This document shows positions 1-8,772 of a stretch of DNA of 64,000 bases, one piece after another. Under the pieces are notes generated by a model. That model worked only from the letters and a program-made list of their open reading frames with translations. It was not told where the DNA came from and searched no databases. Source of the DNA: Streptomyces sp. SW4. Lineage in GTDB: Bacteria; Actinomycetota; Actinomycetes; Streptomycetales; Streptomycetaceae. Each line of letters begins with the position of its first letter. Position 1 is the first letter of the stretch. The DNA lies in assembly GCA_003248315.1 (NCBI GenBank), contig QKWM01000001.1, forward strand, positions 1,095,341-1,159,340, read 5' to 3'. Both the position numbers and the translations under genes were made by a program.

Positions 1-1004
1 GGGCCGCGGACCGGTGCTCTCGAAGTCGGACCGGCGTCTGGTGTACCTCGGTCTGCGTGTCGTGACGGCGGCGGAGAAGCCGATGGTCCGGGGGCCCGAG
101 CCGTGGAGCGACCGCACGTGGATCCGGCCGTCCGCGGTGTAGAGGAAGCGTTCGCGATCGAGCCAGGACACCCGGAACGGGAACGCCTCCTGGTCGTCCA
201 CCAGCGGCGTGTGACCGGTCATCAGGTGACAGCGGCCGTCGTAGGTCAGGTGGTGGACCAGGCCGGCTCCGTCCGGGGTCCATTCCGGCTGGTGGATCAC
301 CTGGCCGCGGGCACGGTGACCCGGGTGCCGCGCTCGCCGGTGGTGCGGTCGACGACGTCGATGCGGGTGTTGTCCACGACGAACGCCACCCGTCGCCGTC
401 CGGCGACCAGGCCGGCTCGTACTCCTCCCCGGGTCCGTCGGCGAGCACGCGGACGCGTCCGCTGCCGACGTCGTACGTGTGGATCGCGTAGCTTCCCGTC
501 GCGTCGCCCGAGAAGACGATCGTGCGCCCGTCCGGCGACCAGCGGGGCTCCCGGTGGTCGAAGGGCCCCTCGGTCAGCCGACGCAGCCCACTGCCGTCGA
601 GCCGCACGGTCCAGAGGTCGAAGACGCCGTCACGGTAGGACTGGAAGACCAGCCGGCCGCTGTCCGGCGACCAGTCGGGCTGCGCGATGTCGTACAGGTC
701 GCTCGTCAGTCGCCGCGCCGTCCCGCCCGAGGCCGGCATCACCCACAGCACCCGAGGAGGTCGAGGGCGATCCACCGGCCGTCGGGCGAGACCCGCGCCC
801 CGAACGTGGTGCCCGCGCCCAGCCGCACGGTGCCCGTACCGCCGGCCCGGGGCCGGCCGCGACGGTGCTCTGTCCGGCGAGCGAGGTCATCGCCACCGCC
901 GCGCCCGCGCCCGCCAGGAACCCGCGGCGGGACACCGGTGACGCCGTCACCCGGCGCCCGGAGCCGGCTTCTTCCGGTGATGCCGCAGAAAACGTGTCGT
1001 TCAC
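1..1004 (-). CDS. Tat-exported PD40/TolB-type beta-propeller protein, 3' end outside window
   Basis: The start is a GTG at 1004 preceded by AAGGGATG. The N-terminus carries a Tat signal (SRRGFLAGAGAAVAM), so the folded protein is probably exported. At least three PD40 propeller repeats follow, recognisable by SPDGRWIAL, WSPDSGRLVF and WSPDGRTIVF. Such repeats occur alone or in front of peptidase or amidohydrolase domains, and the missing C-terminus would decide which. Frame breaks near 880, 760 and 400 divide the reading frame, and the repeats continue across each of them, so I treat it as one gene. It runs leftward off the window in the same direction as cstA, but a shared transcript is only a possibility. 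Confidence 0.65.
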
Positions 1005-1101
1005 AGCACATCCCTTCAGCCGTGGGAGGCGCCGGCCACCGGGCGCCTCTCCCTTGAGTTGCCCGCGCCGCCCAGGGGTTGACGAGGGTGCCGCCGTTCG
1101 C

Positions 1102-1380
1102 TCAGCAGCAGCGGCCCTGCGGGCTGCTCTCGCGGTGGCGGGACAGGTGCCTCTCGTACTCCCGCCGGGTGGGCACCGGTTCGCCCGGGTGCCGCTCCCG
1201 GTGCCGCCGGCAGTGTCGTTCGTAGCCGGCGGTGCCCGAGATCTCCCGCAGGTACCAGCGGACCGCCCGCACCCACCGGGCCGGCAGACGGGGACGGCGC
1301 GCCGGCCAGGCCCGCAGACCCGGACGTCGCACGGCCGGGGCCCGCAGACCCGGCAGCCCCGGACGCCGCGTCCCGCTCAC
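1102..1380 (-). CDS. YbdD/YjiX-family small protein, CstA partner
   Basis: A 92-residue protein whose C-terminal half fits the YbdD/YjiX family (DUF466): WYLREISGTAGYERHCRRH, then HPGEPVPTRREYERH. In enterobacteria the homologue sits directly behind the cstA/btsT-type pyruvate or peptide transporter and is needed for transport. The GTG start at 1380 overlaps the cstA stop by four bases (GTGA), which indicates translational coupling. The first 35 residues are arginine- and proline-rich and carry no family signal; the tail ends in a CC pair. The gene is intact. Confidence 0.8.
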   Translation of the reverse strand: MSGTRRPGLPGLRAPAVRRPGLRAWPARRPRLPARWVRAVRWYLREISGTAGYERHCRRHRERHPGEPVPTRREYERHLSRHRESSPQGRCC

Positions 1381-3519
1381 GTCGCGTCCCTCTCCGCGGC
1401 GCCCGCGCCGGCCGGCGCCTCGGACCGGGGAGCCGGGACGGTGATGGCGGACTCGGTGTAGGGGCCTCCGTGGTGGGCAGCGGCACTGGGGAGCGCACGG
1501 CGCGGACGCAGATCACCGCGGCGTGCCCGACGACGAGCACGACCAGGAGCAGGAAGACGGCCATGATGACGCCGTCCACCGTCGAGTTGAGCACCACGGT
1601 CTCCATGTCGTCGAGCGACTTCGCCGGCGCAAGGACCTCTCCCGCCTCCAGGGCCTCCGCGTACCGCTCGCGCTGCGCGAAGAAGCCGATCTTCGGGTCG
1701 CTGTCGAAGATCTTCTGCCAGCCCGCCGTGAAGGTCACCGCCAGATCCCAGGCCAACGGGATGCCCGTCACCCACGCCCAGCGCAGCCTGCCCGCCTTGA
1801 TGAGCAGGGTGGTGCAGACGGTCAGCGCGATGGCCGCGAGCAGCTGGTTGGCGATGCCGAACAGCGGGAAGAGCTGGTTGATCCCGCCGAGCGGGTCGGT
1901 GGCGCCGACGTACAGGAAGTAGCCCCACAGCCCGACCATGACGGCGCTGGTGACCCAGATGCCCGGCTTCCAGGAGACCCGTCCGATGGGCTTCCAGACG
2001 TTGCCGAGCATGTCCTGGAGCATGAAACGGCCGACCCGGGTGCCGGCGTCCACGGTGGTCAGGATGAACAGCGCCTCGAACATGATGGCGAAGTGGTACC
2101 AGAACGCCTTCATGGCGGCACCGCCGAAGACCCCGGAGAAGATCTCGGCCATGCCGAGGGCGAGGGTGGGGCGCCGCCGGTACGGGCGATCAGGGTCTGT
2201 TCCTCCACAGACCGGGCGGCCGCCGCGAGGTCCTCCGGGCTGATGGTGAAGCCGAGGTCCGCCACCGCCCGGGACGCGCTGTCCACCGTGGTGCCGAGCA
2301 GGCCCGCCGGCGCGTTCATCGCGTAGAAGAGGCCGGGGTCGAGCACGGACGCCGCGATCAGCGCCGTCACGGCGACGAAGGACTCCATGAGCATCGCGCC
2401 GTAGCCGATGAGCCGGACCTGCGACTCCTTCTGGACGAGCTTGGGAGTGGTGCCGGAGGCCACGAGCGCGTGGAAGCCGGACAGGGCGCCGCAGGCGATG
2501 GTGATGAACAGGAACGGGAAGAGCGCACCGGCGAAGACCGGACCCGTGCCCGAGGAGGCGAACGGGCTCACGGCATCGTTCCTCAGCAGCGGCGCGGTGA
2601 ACACCACGCCGACGGCGAGCAGCACGATCGTGCCGATCTTCATGAACGTCGACAGGTAGTCACGGGGCGCCAGCAGCATCCACACGGGCAGGACCGAGGC
2701 GACGAAGCCGTAGCCGATCAGGCAGAACACCAGCGTGGTCGGGGCCCAGGTGAACGTGGCGGCGAGCGAGGAGTTCTCGACCCATCCGCCGCCGACGATC
2801 GCCAGCAGGAGCAGCGCGACACCGATCAGGCTGGTCTCGAGGACCCGGCCGGGCCGCAGGTAGCGCATGTAGAGGCCATGAACAGGGCGATGGGATCGTC
2901 ATGGTCACCGAGAACGTGCCCCAGGGGGACTGCGCGAGGGCGTTGACGACGACCAGGGCCAGCACCGCCAGGATGATGACCATGATGGCCAGGACGGCGA
3001 TCAGCGCGGCTGCACCGCCGACCCGGCCGATCTCGTCGCGTGCCATCTGGCCGAGGCTCTTGCCGTCCCGCCGCATGGACAGGAAGAGCACGACCATGTC
3101 CTGGACGGCTCCGGCGAAGATCACTCCGACGACGATCCACAGGGTGCCCGGGAGATAGCCCATCTGCGCGGCCATGACGGGCCCGACGAGAGGGCCGGCT
3201 CCCGCGATGGCGGCGAAGTGGTGGCCGAACAGGACACGGCGGTCGGTGGGCTGGAAGTCGATCCCGTCGTCGAGCCGCTCGGCCGGCGTGGCCCGGGTGT
3301 CGTCGAGGGCGAGAACGCGGCGGGCGATGAAGCGCGAGTAGAAGCGGTAGGCGATCGCGTACGAGCCGAGGGCGGCCGCGACCAGCCAGATGGCGGAGAT
3401 CTCCTCGCCCCGGCCGAGGGCGACCACGCCCCACGCGGCGGCGCCCACCAGGGCCACGCCCGTCCATATCAGGACCGATCTCACCGGGGGCCGGGCGCTG
3501 CGGGTGCGTTGACGGACAC
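1377..3519 (-). CDS. cstA: CstA-type carbon-starvation / pyruvate transporter (frame-shifted)
   Basis: A multi-pass membrane protein of the CstA family, which imports peptides or pyruvate during carbon limitation. Family stretches include HHFAAIAGAGPLVGPVMAAQ, FAGAVQDM, GFHALVASGTTPK and VDAGTRVGRFMLQD. Breaks near 2880, 2165 and 1465 move the frame, and the homology resumes each time. The GTG at 3519 has GGAG 7 bases upstream and gives a normal short N-terminus. The alternative GTG at 3484 is in the frame of the transmembrane part, so another lost base near 3490 is likely. It ends at 1377 within the YbdD start codon. Expect about 715 residues when corrected. Confidence 0.85.
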
Positions 3520-3970
3520 GGTTGCTCCAAGTGGTCGAGGGTGGTCACACAGGTCGTGAAGCGGGGCGGTGACGGGAGGGACGGCGGGCTGGTGACGGGG
3601 GAGGGAAGCGGAGCGGGGACGGGGGAGGGGCGTGCTGCCCCGCCCGCGGCCGGGCCACCGTGTGGCGGCGCCGAGGGCAGACGAGGGCCACCGCCGCGCG
3701 AGCGGACGTCTTCGCGTCGACGGGCTGTTCTTTGGCTGGAATCGGTGGTTCACTCCTCAGCGGTCAGGGTCGATCTCGCTCGACGCTGATGGCTTCCGGC
3801 CTGACGACGGCCTCCTGGCACGGGGTTCGCGTCCGGTAGTTGCCCGGTGCGCCATGAGGGTTTACCGCGCGACTCGGCCGAGTTCGCTCCCGGCGGCGCA
3901 GGCCGCCTCCCAGGAGCGGCACCGGCCGCGCTCCGGTCTGACATCGCGTCACTTCGAGCGTGGAGGAGCC
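3520..3970. other. Intergenic region between divergent cstA and symporter genes
   Basis: About 450 bases without a credible gene. It must hold the promoters for leftward cstA and rightward symporter transcription. A G-rich stretch at 3595-3630 and an AT-richer patch around 3725-3750 stand out. No convincing -35/-10 pair or large palindrome was identified. Confidence 0.4.
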
Positions 3971-5517
3971 ATGAACAGCCCTGGCGCTGTGATCACTTGT
4001 TCTGCCGTCGTGCTCGTCGGGTCGGCGGTCGCCCTGCGAAGTGCCCGGCCCGCGTCGAAAGGCCCCGGCGCCCGCACGGAACTGGAGGACTGGGCACTGG
4101 CGGGCCGCCGGCAGGGAAGCGGACTTCTCTGGTGTCTCCTCGGCGGCACCGTGTACACCGCGTACACCTTCACCGCCGTGCCGGGAGCCGTCTTCACCTC
4201 CGGCGGCATCGGTTTCTACGCCCTGCCCTACACGATGATCATCTGTGCGATCGGCTTCGTCCTGCTGCCCCGGCTGGCGGCGACGGCACGGGCGCACGGG
4301 CACATCACCGTGGCCGACTTCGTGCGGGTGCGCTACGGGTCGTCGCTGCTCGCGCTCGCCGTCGCGCTGACCGGCATCTTCGCCCTGATGCCGTACATCG
4401 CGCTGCAACTGCTCGGCCTGCGCGCCGTGCTCAGCGTGCTGGGCCTGCGCAGGACGGGCCGATCGGCGACGCTGCGCTGACGGCGGTGTTCGCCGTGCTC
4501 GCGGTCTCCACCTACCGCTACGGGCTGCGGGCCCCGACGCTCGTCGCCGTCGTCAAGGCGGTCCTGGTCGTCGGGGCGACCGTGGCGGTCGCCGGTCTCG
4601 TCGTGACCGGCCTCGGGTCGCCGGCGGACCTCTTCGCCCGCGCCGATGCCGCGTTCGCGGCGCAGGGAGGCACGGCCGCCCTCGTCCCGGGGCCCGCTCT
4701 GGCACCGGCGTACGTCTCCCTCGCCGTCGGCTCGGCCCTGGCGCTCTTCGCCTTCCCGCACGTCCTCCAGGTCGCTTTCTCCGCCCGCTCCGGGACGTCC
4801 TGCGCAGGACGTCCGTCACCCTCTTCGGGTGGACGGCGATGCTCGGCCTGTTCGCGCTCTTCGGCATCGCGGCGCTCGCGGCGGAGTGGACCCCCGCGGG
4901 GACGCAGCGAACTCGCGATCCCGCTCCTCGTCCTCGACCTCGCTCCCGGCTGGGCGGCAGGGCTGATCCTGGGCGCCGTCGTCGTGGCGGCGCTCGTGCC
5001 CGCCGCGGTCATGTCCATCGGCGCGGCGACCCTCTTCGCGAGGAACGTCTACCTGGAGTTCGTCAACCCGACGGCCACCGAGGCACAGGTGACCCGGATG
5101 GCCCGGCTGATGTCGCTGGTCGTCAAGGTGGGAGCGCTGGCGTTCGCGCTGGGGGTGCGCGACCAGGCCGCCATCAACCTGCACCTGCTGGGGCGGTGTG
5201 GGTCCTGCAGATCCTGCCCGCGATCGTGCTGGGACTGCTGCGCCGCACCCCGCACCGCCTCTCCCTGCTGGCGGGCTGGCTGCTCGCATGGTGGTCGGCA
5301 CGGCCCTGGTGGGCCAGGGCGGGTTCTCCTCCCTCGTACGGCTGTCCTTCGGTCCCGTGGACGGCCAGGTGTACGCGGGTGTCGTCGGCCTCGCCGTCAA
5401 CCTCGCCGTGATCGCGCTGGCGAGCCCCTGCTGGACCGCCTCGGCGTGCCACGCGGGCTGTCGGGACTGCTGAGACCGGCCGGCGGTGCCGTGCGCCGGA
5501 ACGGGGTGGCGCGGTGA
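3971..5517 (+). CDS. Sodium:solute symporter, MctP-like monocarboxylate permease type (frame-shifted)
   Basis: The ATG at 3971 follows GGAGGAGCC. The N-terminal part matches sodium:solute symporters of the SLC5/MctP group: ELEDWALAGRRQGSGLLWCL, GGTVYTAYTFTAVPGAVF and HGHITVADFVRVRYG. Later helices are recovered in other frames (AIPLLVLDLAPGWAAGLILG, AATLFARNVYLEFVNP). At least five frame breaks occur (about 4455, 4785, 4905, 5195, 5290 and 5435). Corrected length is near 515 residues, normal for the family, with about 13 membrane helices. The probable role is sodium-driven uptake of a monocarboxylate such as pyruvate or lactate, which suits its place beside cstA. The TGA overlaps the GTG of the sigma gene. 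Confidence 0.72.
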
Positions 5518-6173
5518 GGGAGACGGACAAGCCCTGGCGCCGTACGGACGGACGCACGACGGTACTCGGCGGTCAGACCCCGGCACCCCCGGCACCCCGG
5601 CACCCCCGGCACCCCAGGCACCGCGGGCACGGCGGGCGCCGCCGCCCCCGCGGCCGGCACCGAGCCGGGCGTCGATCTGCGCGACGTCGAACGGGAGACC
5701 GCGATGATCGGCCTCTTCGACGGGCACCACGCCCAGCTGGTGCGGCTGGCCGTGCTGCTGGGGCCGACCAGGACGCCGAGGACATCGTGGCGGAGGCGTT
5801 CTGCGTGCTGCACAGCCGTTGGTACCGACTGCGTGCGCCGGAGTCCGCGGCCGCGTACCTTCGTTCTGTGGTGTGCAACCTCGTCCGGATGCGGATACGG
5901 CGTCTGCAGGTCTCACGTCGTCACGCGGACGTGCGGATCGACCCCATCGCCTCCGCCGAGTCGACGGCGATGCTGCACGAGGACCAACGGCAGGTGGTCG
6001 ACGCTCTGAAGGAACTGCCCACGCGACAGAGGGAGGCCCTGGTGCTGCGGTACTGGATGGACCTCAAGGAACGGGAGATCGCCGACGCGATGGGCATCAG
6101 CACGGGCGCGGTGAAGTCGCACATCTCCCGTGGCATGCATGCGCTCTCGCGTGCCATGGGGTCGCGTCGATGA
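5514..6173 (+). CDS. Sigma-70 family RNA polymerase sigma factor (ECF-like)
   Basis: Region 2 is seen as IGLFDGHHAQLVRLAVLLG followed by ADQDAEDIVAEAFCVLH and AAYLRSVVCNLVR. Region 4 is LPTRQREALVLRYWMDLKE with the helix-turn-helix EIADAMGISTGAVKSHISRG. The GTG at 5514 overlaps the symporter stop (GTGA). The segment at 5641-5762 is read in a different frame, and one G appears missing from the run at 5762. The linker at 5580-5625 encodes repeated Gly-Thr-Pro and may also carry an indel. Family knowledge says such factors direct polymerase to a small regulon. Its signal and target are unknown, but coupling to a transporter and to the membrane protein downstream suggests an envelope or nutrient cue. 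Confidence 0.8.
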   Translation: MRETDKPWRRTDGRTTVLGGQTPAPPAPRHPRHPRHRGHGGRRRPRGRHRAGRRSARRRTGDRDDRPLRRAPRPAGAAGRAAGADQDAEDIVAEAFCVLHSRWYRLRAPESAAAYLRSVVCNLVRMRIRRLQVSRRHADVRIDPIASAESTAMLHEDQRQVVDALKELPTRQREALVLRYWMDLKEREIADAMGISTGAVKSHISRGMHALSRAMGSRR

Positions 6174-6430
6174 GTGTCGACGACCCCGAGACCCGGCTCC
6201 GCGAGACGCTCGACTCGCTCGCCTCCACGGTGGTGCCCTCACCGGACGCCTACGCACGGGCACGCGAGGAGTGGCAGCGCCGGGACCGCAGACGGCGGCT
6301 CGTCATGCTGGTCCTCGCGGTGCTGATCGTGGCCGTCGCCGACGTCGTGGGGCTCTGGGCGCTGAACTCGCTGAGCGAGCCCGACCCGCCGCCGCGCCGC
6401 GAACGGATCGACGTGATCGTCCAGCCCTGA
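6170..6430 (+). CDS. Small single-pass membrane protein, possible anti-sigma partner
   Basis: An 86-residue protein that starts at ATG 6170, overlapping the sigma factor stop by four bases. Residues 1-43 are charged and cytoplasmic in character. A single hydrophobic helix (LVMLVLAVLIVAVADVVGLW) follows, then a short acidic and proline-rich tail. No zinc-binding HxxxCxxC motif of ZAS-type anti-sigma factors is present. Position and topology make it a candidate membrane regulator of the sigma factor; this is inferred from context only. Confidence 0.6.
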   Translation: MSVDDPETRLRETLDSLASTVVPSPDAYARAREEWQRRDRRRRLVMLVLAVLIVAVADVVGLWALNSLSEPDPPPRRERIDVIVQP

Positions 6431-6496
6431 CCCGCGGGCCACCGTGGCCGGCGGGCGCGCCCGGCGGGCACCGGCGGCAGGACGCACGATGCGAGG

Positions 6497-6519
6497 GGCC
6501 GCGGACGACGTCCGCGGCC
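6497..6519. terminator. Bidirectional hairpin between convergent genes
   Basis: Perfect 10-bp stem GGCCGCGGAC / GTCCGCGGCC with a three-base loop, between the rightward membrane-protein gene and the leftward aminotransferase gene. No T-tract follows, as is usual in Streptomyces. Confidence 0.6.
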
Positions 6520-6540
6520 TCCCGGCGTGCTGGTGGGCGC

Positions 6541-7954
6541 TCAGCTCATCTCGCCCGACAGGCGCCAGACGGCGTCGACCACGCGCTGCACGTCCTCCTC
6601 CTGGTGGAACAGATGGGTGGAGATCCTGACCGCCTGGTGCGCCTTCGCCGATCCGGTCACCGGGAAGTCACTGGTGCGGATCACGATCCCGTACTCGTCC
6701 TTGAGCCGGGCCACCAGCGTCGCGGTCTTCTGCGCGTCGTGGACGTCCCGCGGGTCCCGGAACGGCGCGAACGAGGTGAGCGCGCACACCAGCCGAGGGT
6801 CGTCCTTCGGCGAGTACAGGGAACCGACGCCCCAGCGCTCGGCGATCAGCTCCTTGGCGTAGGCAGACAGCCGCAGGACGTGGTCCTGGATCCGGGCCCG
6901 CCCGATGCGGTCCCAGATCTCGCAGACCTCGCGGACGCCGCTCATGAGCGCCAGGCTGCCGTTGCCGACGCTCTGGAGAGCCGCGCCGATGTCGTAGCTC
7001 TCCGTCGGTCCCGACGAGCGCGGCGGCAGTCCTCCCTCGGCCGGATATCCGCTGGAGACCACGGGCCAGAACTCCGGAAGCGGGTTGGGGTTGTGACGCG
7101 GCAGCACCTTGTTGCGGATGTAGAGGACGCCGGTGCCGGCCGGTCCGCACTGCCATTTGGCCGCGGAGCCGGCGAGGAAGTCCACGCCGAGTTCGTGGAA
7201 GCCGTACGCCATCATGCCGGGTATGTGCGCGCCGTCGACGACGCTGATCAGACCGTGCTCCTGGGCGAGCCGGGCCAGCAGGGCGATGGGCAGCATCGTG
7301 CCGGTCTTGTAGGTGGGGGCCGAGAACACCAGCGCCCTGGTCCGCGAGGTGATGGCGCGGCGGAACAACTCGACGTAGTCCTCGGCGCGCTGCTCGTTGC
7401 CCACCGGCAGGGCCACCCGCTTGATCACGACCCCGTGGCGGTCGCGTGCGAGAGCGAGCGGCACGTTCCCGCCGGAGTGCTCGTGGTTGGTGGTGAGGAG
7501 TTCGTCCCTTCCTTCAGGGCGAGGCCGGCCAGGATCTTCGACATGCCGTCGCTGGTGTTGTGCGTGATGACGATCTCGTCGGGGTCGCAGCCGTATCCGC
7601 GGGCGGCCACGGCGCGTACGTCGGCGAAGTCGCTGTAGGACGAGATCGCCTTGACGGCCACCTCGCGGTGAACGCGGTCGACGGTGTCGAGCACCTCGCG
7701 CGGGACGACCCGACGGTGCCGACGTTCATGAACAGCACGTCCTTGTCCAGGACGAACAGCCGCTCCACCGCCTTCCAGTACTCCGGCGACGACGGCGGCG
7801 GCAGGGTGGCGGACGTGGCGCCCTCGGCCGCCGCGGCCGGGGAGACGCCGGCCGCCCCGATGCCGAGGGAGGCGGCGCCCGCGCCCAGCAGTCCGACGAA
7901 CCCGCGCCGCGAGACCCGGGTGCGCTCACGGAGACCCGATGCTGTCAGGGGCAT
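6541..7954 (-). CDS. Tat-exported class V aminotransferase, isopenicillin-N-epimerase-like
   Basis: ATG at 7954 with AAGGAG upstream. A Tat signal (SRRGFVGLLGAGAASLG, then an AAAA cleavage region) starts the protein. The body is a class V PLP enzyme of the CefD-like family: ITHNTSDGMSKILAGLAL near the cofactor pocket, VVDGAHIPGMM with the PLP-contacting Asp, and the lysine loop FLAGSAAKWQCGPAGTG. Two breaks (about 7700 and 7510) and a length of 1414 bases fit two lost bases. Homologues act as desulfurases, epimerases or transaminases, and the substrate cannot be read here. An exported PLP enzyme is uncommon. It is the second gene of a pair with the exported RidA 24 bases upstream. Confidence 0.78.
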
Positions 7955-7977
7955 GACATTCTCCTTTCGGTGGTGGC

Positions 7978-8511
7978 TCACCGGACGGCGATCGCCGAGA
8001 TCTCGACCTTGGCGTCGCGCGGCAGGCGCGCCACTTCGACCGTGGCCCGGGCGGGCGGGGCGGACGAGCCGAAGAACTCGGCGTACACGGCGTTGAACCG
8101 GGCGAAGTCGTCGAGGTCGGACAGGTAGACGGTGGTGTTCACGACGTGCCGCAGCGTCAGCCGGTCGGCCTCCAGCACCGCCTGGACGCTGCGCAGGGCC
8201 CGGCGCGTCTGCTCCTCGACGGTGGCACCGGCGGGGATCTCCCCGGTGGCGGGGTCGATCGGGAGCTGTCCGGAGACGAACACGAGCCGCCCCGTCGAAA
8301 TGCCCTGCGAGTAGGGCCCGATGGCGGCGGGCGCGTCCGGCGTCGAGATGGCCCGGTGCCGTCCGCCGCCGTCGTCGGCGCCCGCGGACGCCCCGGCGGT
8401 ACCGGCGATCAGAGCGGCCACCGCACCGAGGGCGAGCAGCGCCCGCCGGCACCTGCGGAGGCCGCCGGCCCGGGGCTCGGCACGGGGTGGTGAATGAGGC
8501 GCTGTCGTCAC
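7978..8511 (-). CDS. Secreted RidA-family (YjgF/YER057c/UK114) protein
   Basis: The RidA fold is clear: AIGPYSQGISTGRLVFVSGQ, PIDPATGEI and HVVNTTVYLSDLDDFARFNA. The arginine that binds substrate carboxylate in deaminating members is present in PPARATVEV. The GTG at 8511 has AGGAGGA five bases upstream, and it leaves a signal peptide (RRALLALGAVAALIAG, cleavage after ASAGA). RidA proteins normally hydrolyse reactive enamine/imine intermediates made by PLP enzymes in the cytoplasm. This one is predicted to leave the cell, as is the aminotransferase just downstream, so the two probably act together outside the membrane. The gene is intact at 177 residues. Confidence 0.85.
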   Translation of the reverse strand: MTTAPHSPPRAEPRAGGLRRCRRALLALGAVAALIAGTAGASAGADDGGGRHRAISTPDAPAAIGPYSQGISTGRLVFVSGQLPIDPATGEIPAGATVEEQTRRALRSVQAVLEADRLTLRHVVNTTVYLSDLDDFARFNAVYAEFFGSSAPPARATVEVARLPRDAKVEISAIAVR

Positions 8512-8671
8512 GGCGTTCCTCCTGCTCGTCAGCACGTACGCCTGCGCGGCGTGGTGCTTGTTGGTTGCGGGGGCGGCAGGAAGGTTTACGGAGGTGCGGG
8601 ATTCGCCGTGGGTGGCGCCGCGCCGGGCAGCCGGCCAAGGGCCTCCGGGAGGGAGGGGCCGGCCGAGGCGG

Positions 8672-8748
8672 CCTCCGCCACCGCGGCGGCCGAGGGCCGG
8701 CCGCGGCGGCCCTCCGCGACCGCGGCGGCCCTCCGCGACCGCGGCGGC
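8672..8748. repeat. Imperfect 19-bp tandem GC repeats
   Basis: Copies of CCTCCGCGACCGCGGCGGC lie at 8711-8729 and 8730-8748, with diverged versions at 8672-8690 and 8691-8710. They fill the gap between the hydrolase stop and the RidA start. The arms can also pair with one another, so a terminator role is possible. Confidence 0.6.
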
Positions 8749-8772
8749 CGGTGGGCTCCGGGGAGCCGCCGC

